Shown here: positions 9,721-17,423 of the stretch, piece after piece
Layout: each line of letters opens with the position of its first letter
Numbering within the stretch: position 1 is the first letter of the stretch
Source: Pseudomonadota bacterium
Lineage (GTDB): Bacteria; Pseudomonadota; Gammaproteobacteria; Burkholderiales; Thiobacillaceae
NCBI GenBank assembly: GCA_029558905.1
Contig: JAKQCX010000030.1
Span: 83,674-147,673 of the forward strand
Length of the DNA stretch: 64,000 nucleotides
Reading direction: 5' to 3'
Translations under genes and position numbers: made by a program
The notes under the pieces: generated by a model
The model's database searches: none
Told to the model about the DNA's origin: nothing
The model's input: only the letters and a program-made list of their open reading frames with translations

Positions 9721-10961
9721 GCCGCCTGAGCCGGCGGGATGGCCTGCTGCATGTGGAGGACGTGGCCCTGGAGGCCATCGCCCGAGAGTTCGGCACACCC
9801 TGTTATGTCTATTCCCGCAGCGCCGTGGAAGCCGCCTACCGGGCCTACGCGCAGGCCCTGGCCGCGCATCCCCATCTGATCTGCTATGCGGTCAAGGCCA
9901 ACTCCAGTCTGGCCATCCTCTCTGTCCTGGCCCGTTTGGGTGCGGGCTTCGATATCGTCTCCGGTGGCGAGCTGGCGCGGGTGCTTGTTGCCGGCGGAGA
10001 TCCGGCCAAGGTGGTGTTCTCGGGGGTGGGCAAGAGTGAAGCGGAGATGCGCGCCGCCTTGGCGGCGGGCATCCATTGTTTCAATGTGGAATCCGAGAGC
10101 GAGCTGGTCCGGCTCAATCGGGTGGCGGGGACGATGGGGTGCGTGGCTCCGGTGAGTCTGCGGGTGAACCCCGATGTGGACGCCCGTACCCACCCCTACA
10201 TCTCCACCGGCCTGAAGGAAAACAAGTTCGGCATTGCCCACGACCAGGCCCTGGATGCCTACAGGCAGGCCGCCGGCATGCCCAATCTGCGCATGCGTGG
10301 CATCGATTGCCACATCGGTTCCCAGTTGCTGGACGCGGCCCCCTATGCCGAAGCCATGGACAGGGTGTTGGAGCTGGTGGACGCATTGCAGGCCGAGGGC
10401 ATCGAGTTGGCGCACATCGATATGGGTGGCGGTGTGGGTATCCGTTATCGTGAGGAGACCCCCCTCTCACCGGGTGATCTTGCCCGCACCCTGCTGGCGC
10501 CCATGGCCGGCCGCCGCGAGACCCTCATCATCGAACCCGGCCGTTCCCTGGTGGGAAACGCGGGCTGGCTGCTGACCCGTGTGGAATATCTCAAACATGG
10601 CGGAGTCCGGAACTTCGCCATCGTGGACGCGGCCATGAACGATCTCATGCGTCCGGCCCTGTATGACGCCTGGCATGACATCCTGGCGGTGCAGGAACGC
10701 CGGGGCGTGGGCCGCGCCTACAGCATCGTCGGGCCCGTATGCGAGAGCGGCGACTTTCTCGGCCACGACCGCAACCTGGTGCTGGCCGAGGGCGACCTGC
10801 TCGCCATCTGTTCCGCGGGGGCCTACGGCATGACCATGAGCTCCAACTACAACACGCGTCCGCGCCCGGCCGAGGTCATGGTGCAGGGTGCGCAGATGCA
10901 GGAAATCCGACCTCGCGAGCGGGTGCAGGACCTGTTCGCGCAGGAGCGTGTGCTGCGATAG
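9717..10961 (+). CDS. lysA: Diaminopimelate decarboxylase
   Basis: A 414-residue fold-type III PLP enzyme that makes L-lysine from meso-diaminopimelate. The PLP lysine lies in YAVKANSS (about residue 60). The GGGVGIRY phosphate-binding loop, EPGRSLVGNAG and the CESGDFLG catalytic cysteine segment are present. The start overlaps the lptM stop, and a rho-independent terminator follows at 10992. Confidence 0.96.
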   Translation: MSRLSRRDGLLHVEDVALEAIAREFGTPCYVYSRSAVEAAYRAYAQALAAHPHLICYAVKANSSLAILSVLARLGAGFDIVSGGELARVLVAGGDPAKVVFSGVGKSEAEMRAALAAGIHCFNVESESELVRLNRVAGTMGCVAPVSLRVNPDVDARTHPYISTGLKENKFGIAHDQALDAYRQAAGMPNLRMRGIDCHIGSQLLDAAPYAEAMDRVLELVDALQAEGIELAHIDMGGGVGIRYREETPLSPGDLARTLLAPMAGRRETLIIEPGRSLVGNAGWLLTRVEYLKHGGVRNFAIVDAAMNDLMRPALYDAWHDILAVQERRGVGRAYSIVGPVCESGDFLGHDRNLVLAEGDLLAICSAGAYGMTMSSNYNTRPRPAEVMVQGAQMQEIRPRERVQDLFAQERVLR

Positions 10962-10991
10962 CGTGGATCGACAACAAAATTGTTCGTAAAG

Positions 10992-11024
10992 GCGCGCTAC
11001 CCCTTGCGGGACGCGCATTTTTTT
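10992..11024 (+). terminator. Rho-independent terminator after lysA
   Basis: A GC-rich inverted repeat (GCGCG...CCC with GGG...CGCGC, loop TTGC) is followed by a run of seven T. It lies 30 bp beyond the lysA stop and ends the lptM-lysA unit before the histone-like gene. Confidence 0.75.
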
Positions 11025-11114
11025 GTTCTAAAATCGAACCGCGCCTCATTCACCTGCAAACGCTTGAGGCACAAGGCTTTTCGGCCGATTACCTTAACTG
11101 CAGAGGAGTCATCC

Positions 11115-11480
11115 ATGCCTGTTGCCAAGAGCACCACGAAAGCGAGCAGCAAGACCACGAAAGCAGCGGATCCCGTAAGGAAGGTCACGGTCGCCAAGGC
11201 CGCCGTAAAGAAGGCCGCGGCACCGAAGGCCGCGGCACCGAAGGCCGCCGTGATGAAGAAGGTCGCGGCACCGAAGGCCGCCGCCACCAAGGCTGCCGTG
11301 CAGAAGGCCGCGGCACCGAAGGTTGCCACCGCCAAGCCCGCTGCGAAGAAGGCTGCAGCACCGAAGGCCGCCGCCACCAAGGCCGCCGTGCAGAAGGCCG
11401 CGGCACCGAAGGTTGCCACCGCCAAACCCGCTGCGAAGAAGGCTGCAGCGCCCAGGGTCGCCACGAAGAAGGCGGCCTGA
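11115..11480 (+). CDS. Histone H1-like Lys/Ala-rich repeat protein
   Basis: A 121-residue, very basic, low-complexity protein made almost only of Ala, Lys, Pro, Val and Thr. A Ser/Thr/Lys-rich head is followed by KAAAPK-type units, and a segment of about 28 residues (KAAVQKAAAPKVATAKPAAK and neighbours) occurs twice. A GCAGAGGAG ribosome-binding site precedes the ATG at 11115. Such proteins resemble the C-terminal tail of eukaryotic histone H1 and AlgP/BpH1-like proteins, and they bind DNA non-specifically. Repeat number is likely variable between strains. A strong terminator follows. Confidence 0.8.
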   Translation: MPVAKSTTKASSKTTKAADPVRKVTVAKAAVKKAAAPKAAAPKAAVMKKVAAPKAAATKAAVQKAAAPKVATAKPAAKKAAAPKAAATKAAVQKAAAPKVATAKPAAKKAAAPRVATKKAA

Positions 11481-11498
11481 AATCGCATCCCCTCCGGG

Positions 11499-11523
11499 AA
11501 GGCGGGCTCGTCCCGCCTTTTTT
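11499..11523 (+). terminator. Rho-independent terminator after the histone-like gene
   Basis: A perfect 8-bp stem (AAGGCGGG / CCCGCCTT) with a 5-nt loop runs into a T tract. It is 18 bp beyond the stop codon. Confidence 0.88.
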
Positions 11524-12036
11524 CTGGAGGCATCACGAGGTACGGTAAGCCGTGATGTGTCGTGTCTGCGGTCCGCCATGTCCGTGTGGCGTCGCAGCGC
11601 CAGATTTGCGTCCGGCGGCGTCATTGCATAAAATCCACGTCCGCCCTCGAAGATTTGGGCATTTACGCATCTGCTGGTTGGAGAGGACGCCATGTCTGAC
11701 GACGCCCTGTTCCAATTGGGGATAGTTTCAGCCCGTCTGAACGCCTCCCAAACGGAAATTTCGACGCGGGAATCTGCGCCATACCCGAATTCCCGGGATT
11801 CCGGACGCCGAGGTGCCAGGCCATGTGCCCGCGGTGTGCAGGGTCGTGGGGACGCGGCCGTCCTGCACCTGTTCCGTCCCCACCATCTACGACGATACCC
11901 TGCGCTGCCTCGCGATCAGCGCTCTTCCTGATCGCCTGCGGAAGCGCGGACCATACGCCTGCACGGCCCATGCCGTGCCATGCCGGTCAGACTTCCCACA
12001 CTCCTTTGACGGTTCACCCGGTCCGTTGCGCAAGCC
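11524..12036. other. 513-bp gene-poor stretch upstream of nspC
   Basis: No convincing conserved gene fills this stretch between the terminator and nspC. A GAGAGGA Shine-Dalgarno-like sequence and ATG at 11692 open a short frame listed separately. Composition looks patchy (AT-richer near 11740, GC-rich after 11800), as expected for a gene remnant or a long leader. No tRNA, riboswitch consensus or further terminator was recognised. Confidence 0.5.
11692..11931 (+). CDS. Small hypothetical ORF, possible gene remnant
   Basis: This frame encodes 79 residues starting MSDDALFQLGIVSARLNASQ after a plausible ribosome-binding site (GGAGAGGA). The first 25 residues look like ordinary protein, whereas the rest is Arg-rich and repetitive in the way of non-coding GC-rich DNA. 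It may be the start of a gene broken by a frameshift, or a leader ORF of the polyamine genes that follow. I do not recognise a family. Confidence 0.3.
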   Translation: MSDDALFQLGIVSARLNASQTEISTRESAPYPNSRDSGRRGARPCARGVQGRGDAAVLHLFRPHHLRRYPALPRDQRSS

Positions 12037-13134
12037 ATGATCCAGACGCCCTACTACCTGATCGACCAAGCCCACCTGCTGGCCAATATGCAGCGTATCG
12101 ACCATCTGCGTCGGACCTCCGGCGCCAAGATCCTACTGGCCCTGAAGTGCTTTGCCACCTGGTCGGTGTTTGACCTCATGCGGCAATACATGGATGGCAC
12201 CACCTCATCTTCGCTGTATGAGGTACGTCTGGGGCGGGAAAGGTTCGGAGGCGAAACACATGCCTATTGCGTGGCCTATGCCGGGCACGAGATGGATGAG
12301 GTAGTGGCCCATGCCGACAAGATCATTTTCAACAGCCTGGGACAACTCGGCCGTTATGCTTCGCGGTGTGGCGAAAAGCCCGTGGGGCTGCGCCTCAATC
12401 CCGGCGTCAGCGCTTCGGATTTCGACCTGGCGGATCCGGCCCGTCCTTTCAGCCGACTGGGCGAGGGCGATCCGGCCCGCATCGCCCAGGCCATGGAAAG
12501 GATCAGTGGCTTCATGATCCACAACAACTGTGAAAATGCGGATTACGACCGCTTCGATGCTATGCTGGCCGACATCGAGGCGCGATATGGTGAGCTGTTC
12601 GCACGTGTGGACTGGATCAGCCTGGGAGGCGGCATCCATTTCACCGCTCCGGACTATCCCTTGGACGCCTTTTCCGCCCGGCTCAAGGATTTCGCCGAAC
12701 GCCATGCGGTGCAGGTCTATCTGGAACCCGGCGAGGCCGCGGTGACCGGGAGTGCCAGCCTGGAAGTCACGGTGCTGGATACGCCGCACCATGGCAAGCC
12801 CCTGGCCGTGGTGGATGCCTCCACCGAGGCACACATGCTGGACCTGCTCATCTACCGCGAAAGCGCGTGCGTGGCGCCCAACAGCGGCCCGCATCGCTAT
12901 CTCGTCTGCGGCAAATCCTGTCTGGCGGGAGACATCTTCGGCGAGTTCGATTTTCCGGAGCCCTTGCAGGTAGGCGACCGGATCTCCTTCCGCGATGCCG
13001 CCGGTTACACCATGGTCAAGAAAAACTGGTTCAACGGTCTGACCATGCCGTCCATCGCCGTCCGGGAACTGGACGGCAGCGAGCGCCTGGTACGTCGCTT
13101 CGCATTCCGGGATTACGTCAACAGCCTTTCGTGA
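12037..13134 (+). CDS. nspC: Carboxynorspermidine/carboxyspermidine decarboxylase
   Basis: A 365-residue fold-type III PLP decarboxylase of the NspC family. It removes the carboxyl group of carboxyspermidine or carboxynorspermidine to give the polyamine. K37 in LALKCFATWS is the PLP lysine. WISLGGGIHF, the EPGEA segment and the C-terminal CGKSCLAGD loop with its catalytic cysteine are conserved. It precedes a saccharopine-dehydrogenase-like gene, the usual partner making the carboxylated precursor. Confidence 0.93.
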   Translation: MIQTPYYLIDQAHLLANMQRIDHLRRTSGAKILLALKCFATWSVFDLMRQYMDGTTSSSLYEVRLGRERFGGETHAYCVAYAGHEMDEVVAHADKIIFNSLGQLGRYASRCGEKPVGLRLNPGVSASDFDLADPARPFSRLGEGDPARIAQAMERISGFMIHNNCENADYDRFDAMLADIEARYGELFARVDWISLGGGIHFTAPDYPLDAFSARLKDFAERHAVQVYLEPGEAAVTGSASLEVTVLDTPHHGKPLAVVDASTEAHMLDLLIYRESACVAPNSGPHRYLVCGKSCLAGDIFGEFDFPEPLQVGDRISFRDAAGYTMVKKNWFNGLTMPSIAVRELDGSERLVRRFAFRDYVNSLS

Positions 13135-13167
13135 GGCATGGACGGTCGCAATGGAGAGAGTCCCCGC

Positions 13168-14421
13168 ATGAAAAAGAACATCCTCATCATCGGCGCCGGT
13201 GGCGTGGCCCATGTGGCGGCGCACAAGGTCGCCTGGAGTGGCGGGTTTGCCGAGTTGCACATTGCCTCCCGTTCCCTGCACAAGGCGGATGCCATCGTTG
13301 CATCCATCCGCGACAGGGGTGATCCAGGCGCCACCGTGCTGCGCACACATGTCCTGGACGCCCTGGACGTGACCGCCACCACCGCGCTGATCCGTGGTAT
13401 CCGGGCCGACATCGTGCTCAACCTGGGTTCGGCCTTCCTCAACATGTCGGTGCTGGAGGCCTGTCTGCGAACCGGCGCCGCCTATATCGACACCGCCATC
13501 CACGAGGAGCCGGACAGGATTTGCGAACCGCCTCCCTGGTATGCAAACCACGAATGGAAGCGTCGCGAGGCCTGCGCACAGGCCGGTGTTACCGCCATCC
13601 TGGGGACCGGATTCGACCCAGGCGTGGTGAATGCCTATGCCCGTCTGGCGGTGGACGAATACTTCGACCGGATCGACGCCATCGACATCATCGACATCAA
13701 TGCCGGCAGCCATGGCCGCTACTTCGCCACCAACTTCGACCCGGAGATCAACTTCCGCGAATTCACCGGCACCGTCTGGTACTGGCAGGAGCGGAAGTGG
13801 CGGTCCGCCGGGATGTTCGAAATCCGGCGTGAATGGGACCTGCCCGTTGTGGGGCGCCAGACCACCTACCTGACCGGCCACGACGAACTGCACTCCCTGT
13901 CCAGGTACCTGGATGTGCCGGACATCCGCTTCTGGATGGGCTTTGGCGAGCATTACATCAACGTCTTCAGCGTGCTGAAGAACTTGGGACTGCTGTCCGT
14001 GCAGCCGGTGCGTACCGCCGAAGGGCTGGAAGTCGTGCCCCTGAAGGTGGTCAAGGCTGTGCTGCCCGACCCGGCCTCGCTGGCCGCCACCTATACCGGC
14101 AAGACCTGCATCGGTGATCGGGTGCGTGGCGTCAAGGATGGCAAGGTGCGTGAAATCTTCCTCTACAACATCTCCGACCATGCCGAGAGCTACCGTGAAG
14201 TCGGCAGCCAGGCCATCTCCTACACCGCCGGTGTACCCGCCGCCGCCGCCGCCCTGCTCATCGCCCGGGGTGACTGGCATGTGCGCCGCATGGCCAACGT
14301 CGAGGAGCTGCCCGCTCGCCCATTCCTGGAACAGCTGGCGGAGCTTGGCATGGAAACCTGGCTGCGCGAAGGTGGTCGGGACTGGCCCGTAGCCATGCAG
14401 CAGGAGCCCGTGAGAGCCTGA
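13168..14421 (+). CDS. Carboxynorspermidine/carboxyspermidine dehydrogenase (saccharopine dehydrogenase family)
   Basis: A 417-residue protein with an N-terminal Rossmann motif (ILIIGAGGVAHVAAHK) and a saccharopine-dehydrogenase-like body (TAILGTGFDPGVVNAYARLA, INAGSHGRYFATNF). With nspC it forms the two-step route in which aspartate semialdehyde and putrescine (or diaminopropane) are condensed reductively and then decarboxylated. The ATG at 13168 follows GGAGAGAG. An alternative ATG at 13138 would add ten residues without a good ribosome-binding site. Confidence 0.92.
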   Translation: MKKNILIIGAGGVAHVAAHKVAWSGGFAELHIASRSLHKADAIVASIRDRGDPGATVLRTHVLDALDVTATTALIRGIRADIVLNLGSAFLNMSVLEACLRTGAAYIDTAIHEEPDRICEPPPWYANHEWKRREACAQAGVTAILGTGFDPGVVNAYARLAVDEYFDRIDAIDIIDINAGSHGRYFATNFDPEINFREFTGTVWYWQERKWRSAGMFEIRREWDLPVVGRQTTYLTGHDELHSLSRYLDVPDIRFWMGFGEHYINVFSVLKNLGLLSVQPVRTAEGLEVVPLKVVKAVLPDPASLAATYTGKTCIGDRVRGVKDGKVREIFLYNISDHAESYREVGSQAISYTAGVPAAAAALLIARGDWHVRRMANVEELPARPFLEQLAELGMETWLREGGRDWPVAMQQEPVRA

Positions 14422-14520
14422 GCGGTTTCACCGTCGCGTGTCGCCGGACGGGCAAAGGGCGAATGCGACCGCCGGCCTACCCTGGCGCCTGGTACAGGCC
14501 AGTGCAGGCGGGAAAACGGT

Positions 14521-15333
14521 TCAGCGCGCGGTGGCCTGCATCCCCAGATCCGTTTCCAGGTCCTGGGCGTGGTAATGGAAGTGCACCGGCCCTTCCGGTT
14601 GCGCATGCAGGAACTGGTGCACGAAGGGATCGCGCGAGTGGATGATCTCCTGGCTGGGGCCTTCGGCCACGATCCTGCCGTCCGCCAGGAAATAGACGTA
14701 GTCCACCACCTTGAGGGATTCGGAGACATCGTAGGTGACCACGATGGACGAGGTGTCCAGGGCGTCGCTCAGACGGCGCAGCAGCCTGGCGATGACGTTC
14801 AGGGAGATCGGATCCAGTCCGGCGAAGGGTTCGTCGTACAGGAGCAGCATGGGGTCCAGGGCGGTGGCGCGGGCCAGGGCCACGCGCCGTTCCATGCCAC
14901 CGGACAGCTCACCGGGCATGAGCTGGCGCGCCCCGCGCAGGCCCACGGCGTGGAGCTTCATCAGCACCAGATCGCGGATCATGGCCTCCGGCAGATCGGT
15001 ATGCTCGCGCATGGGAAAGGCGACGTTCTCGAAGGTGGACAGGTCGCTGAACAGGCCGCTGACCTGGAACATCACCCCCATCTTGCGGCGCAGTCGGTAG
15101 AGGTCATCGTTGTCCAGGGCATGCACATCCTCGCCATCCACCAGCACCCGGCCCCGTTCCGGCTGCAGCTGACCCATGATGAGCTTGAGCAGGGTGGATT
15201 TGCCGCAGCCGCTGGCGCCCAGCACCGCCACCTTGCTGCCCCGGGGGATGGACAGGCTGACGCCGTTCAGGATCTTGCGCTTCTCGTAGGAGAAGTGCAG
15301 ATCGTGGATTTCGATGATGGGGGCGGCGGACAA
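14521..15333 (-). CDS. mlaF: ABC transporter ATPase, MlaF-like
   Basis: A 270-residue ATPase of the phospholipid/toluene-tolerance (Mla) type. Walker A GASGCGKST (39-47), the LSGGMERR signature (143-150) and Walker B LLLYDEPFAGLD (D167/E168) are intact. The switch position that is normally histidine is tyrosine (Y201 in VVTYDVSES). Translation seems to start at a TTG with GGAG eight bases upstream, as the nearest ATG is out of frame. No MlaE permease or MlaD gene is adjacent, so this copy is an orphan here. Confidence 0.8.
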   Translation of the reverse strand: MSAAPIIEIHDLHFSYEKRKILNGVSLSIPRGSKVAVLGASGCGKSTLLKLIMGQLQPERGRVLVDGEDVHALDNDDLYRLRRKMGVMFQVSGLFSDLSTFENVAFPMREHTDLPEAMIRDLVLMKLHAVGLRGARQLMPGELSGGMERRVALARATALDPMLLLYDEPFAGLDPISLNVIARLLRRLSDALDTSSIVVTYDVSESLKVVDYVYFLADGRIVAEGPSQEIIHSRDPFVHQFLHAQPEGPVHFHYHAQDLETDLGMQATAR

Positions 15334-15375
15334 CGCGGGCTCCAGGGCATGCAGGCAACAGGCGGATGGTACCGA

Positions 15376-16551
15376 TCAGGCCAGGGCCCGCGCTAGTCTT
15401 GCCAGGGCCTCGTCCAGTCGCGCACGCGGCAAGGCCACGTTCATGCGCATGAAGCCGCTGCCTTCGGTGCCGAACTGGGTGCCGGGCGTGAGACCCAGAC
15501 CGGCGTCCACCAGGTGTCGATGCAAGGCGTCGTCGTCCAGATCCCGGGTCCGGCACCAGGCGCGGCAGTCCAGCCACAGCAGGAAGGTGGCCTCGGGCAT
15601 GCGACAGGCCACCAGGGGCAGGTGCCGGTGGATGTGTCGGCAGGCGTGTTCCAGGTTGCCTTGCAGGTAGTCCAGCAGGGCCCCCAGCCAGGCCTCCCCC
15701 TCCCGGTAGGCGGTCTTGAGCGCCACCAGGCCGAGGAGATTGGCGCCTTCCAGGTGCAGGCGCCGCACGCCGGCATGGAAGCAGGCACGCAGTTCCCGGT
15801 TCGGGATGATGGCGTAGGCGGTATGCAGGCCGGCGGTGTTGAAAGTCTTGCCCGGGGAGTTGAGTGTGATGGTGCGTTGGGCCAGCTCCGGTGCAAGGCT
15901 GGCCAGGGGGACATGCCGGTGGCCGGGAAATACCAGGTCGGCATGGATTTCGTCGCTCACCAGCACCAGGTCATGGCGCAGGACGATCTCCCCCAGGGCT
16001 GTCAGTTCGTCCCGCCGCCACACCCGGCCACCCGGGTTGTGTGGATTGCACAGGTGCAACAGGCGGCAATGCGCGCCGAGATCGGCGGCCAGCCGCGCCA
16101 GGTCCATGCCGTGACGACAGTCGTTCCATACCAGGGGGTTGCGCAGCACGCGCCGCTCGTTGCGCAGGGCGCTTTCGAAGAACGGATTGTAGACCGGGGG
16201 CTGCACCACGATGGCCTCGCCAGGCTGCGTGAACGACTGGACGCACAGATCCAGACCGGGCACCACTCCGGGCAGCAACACGATCCACTCCGGCTGCACG
16301 CGCCAGCCATGACGGCGCCACTGCCAATCCAGGATGGCCTCGTACACCTCCGCGTCGGTATGGGTGTAACCGTAGATGGGATGGGCCACCCGTGCGGCCA
16401 ATGCCCGGCGCACGCAGGCCGGGGCGGCCAGATCCATGTCCGCCACCCACAGGGGCAGCACGTCGCCGCGCCCGAACCGGGCCTGGCGCTGATCATACTT
16501 GACACTGTGGCTGCCCAGGCGGGAGACGGGGGTGTCGAAGTCGTAGCTCAT
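15376..16551 (-). CDS. PLP-dependent C-S lyase/aminotransferase (MalY/PatB family), candidate OvoB
   Basis: A 391-residue fold-type I PLP enzyme. The Schiff-base lysine is K235 in LNSPGKTFN. The CNPHNPGG loop near residue 168 and SDEIHADL near 199 are typical of PatB/MalY cystathionine beta-lyases. The start overlaps the stop of the upstream methyltransferase (ATGA), so the two are co-translated. Because that methyltransferase is of the ovothiol family, this lyase may be the sulfoxide lyase OvoB, which cleaves the histidine-cysteine sulfoxide to 5-thiohistidine. A general cystathionine beta-lyase is the alternative. Confidence 0.82.
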   Translation of the reverse strand: MSYDFDTPVSRLGSHSVKYDQRQARFGRGDVLPLWVADMDLAAPACVRRALAARVAHPIYGYTHTDAEVYEAILDWQWRRHGWRVQPEWIVLLPGVVPGLDLCVQSFTQPGEAIVVQPPVYNPFFESALRNERRVLRNPLVWNDCRHGMDLARLAADLGAHCRLLHLCNPHNPGGRVWRRDELTALGEIVLRHDLVLVSDEIHADLVFPGHRHVPLASLAPELAQRTITLNSPGKTFNTAGLHTAYAIIPNRELRACFHAGVRRLHLEGANLLGLVALKTAYREGEAWLGALLDYLQGNLEHACRHIHRHLPLVACRMPEATFLLWLDCRAWCRTRDLDDDALHRHLVDAGLGLTPGTQFGTEGSGFMRMNVALPRARLDEALARLARALA

Positions 16552-17330
16552 CGTTTTTCCCAGATGCTCATCTCCGCCAGGGTGTGCTGGTACTTGCGCG
16601 CCGTCTCGCGGATCACGAACGGGATCTGGCGGGGTTCCCCCAGGGAGAGGAAGTGGGCATCCAGCACCTCGTGCAGTCCCTGCAGGCCATGCACGGCGCG
16701 TCCCTGGCGCAGGAACCCCCCCAGCCATTCCTCCTTGGGCGTGAATGCCGTCAGCCAGGTGTAGGGAGAGGTGAGGATGAGCAGACCGCCCTGCCGCAGG
16801 CGTGCGTGGATCTGTCCGAGGAGGCGACGCGGGCAGCGCAGGCGATCGATGAGGTTGGCGGCGAGGATGAGGTCGTAGGCGTCGAGCCCGGGCGCTAGAG
16901 CGCAGGCATCGCCGTGCTGGAAGGCCACGCGTGCGCGCGTCTGCGTCAGGCCCAGTTGCCGCAGGTGCACCGTGCGCCTGCTGCCGAGCTCGCCTTCACC
17001 GGGCACGACATGACTCACCCGAGCGCCCGCCTGCAGGGAGCGGGCCAGGCGGATGAAGCGCGCACAGGCATCCACGCCATCCACATGGTCGAACCCGCGC
17101 GCAAGTTCGAAGCTGGCACGGCCCACGGCACAGCCCAGATCCAGGGCGCGCCGTGCCGGTCTTCCGTCCATGGCCCGCAGGCACAGGTGGGCGCAGGTCG
17201 CGGGAAAGTTGCCCACGCCCAGGTATTCCGGTCCATAGTGGAACTCGCAATACTGGGCCAGCTGCGCGTCGGATTCATAGACTCCGCCGTGGATCACCCG
17301 CGGCGTGCCCGTCGATGTTTGTGAAGACAT
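16548..17330 (-). CDS. Putative 4-mercaptohistidine N1-methyltransferase (stand-alone OvoA C-terminal domain)
   Basis: A 260-residue class I SAM methyltransferase. It has a YESDAQLAQYCEFHYG start region, SAM loop LDLGCAVGRASFE (63-74), the acidic DLILAANLIDRL region, and FTPKEEWLGG and ETARKYQHTLAE near the end. These features match the ovoA_Cterm family, which in ovothiol synthesis methylates the imidazole of 5-thiohistidine. In most organisms it is fused behind an iron-dependent sulfoxide synthase domain; here it stands alone and is followed by a PLP lyase. The sulfoxide synthase part is not in the window. Confidence 0.85.
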   Translation of the reverse strand: MSSQTSTGTPRVIHGGVYESDAQLAQYCEFHYGPEYLGVGNFPATCAHLCLRAMDGRPARRALDLGCAVGRASFELARGFDHVDGVDACARFIRLARSLQAGARVSHVVPGEGELGSRRTVHLRQLGLTQTRARVAFQHGDACALAPGLDAYDLILAANLIDRLRCPRRLLGQIHARLRQGGLLILTSPYTWLTAFTPKEEWLGGFLRQGRAVHGLQGLHEVLDAHFLSLGEPRQIPFVIRETARKYQHTLAEMSIWEKR

Positions 17331-17423
17331 GGGGGGTGGATGCGGACAACGGGGTATCTATAGCACAGGACGCGGACGGCACGCCGCCGCCCGGCTGGCG
17401 ACACCGCCGGCCGAGACGGGCGC

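Noticed and set aside
10739..11548. An alternative frame across the histone-like gene with Gly/Arg/Glu repeats
   Set aside because: It is the other-frame reading of the same tandem repeat and has no good start or ribosome-binding site.
12205..14280. A 691-codon open frame on the minus strand
   Set aside because: It is antisense to nspC and the carboxyspermidine dehydrogenase, has His/Gly/Gln-rich low-complexity content typical of GC-rich shadow frames, and shows no domain.
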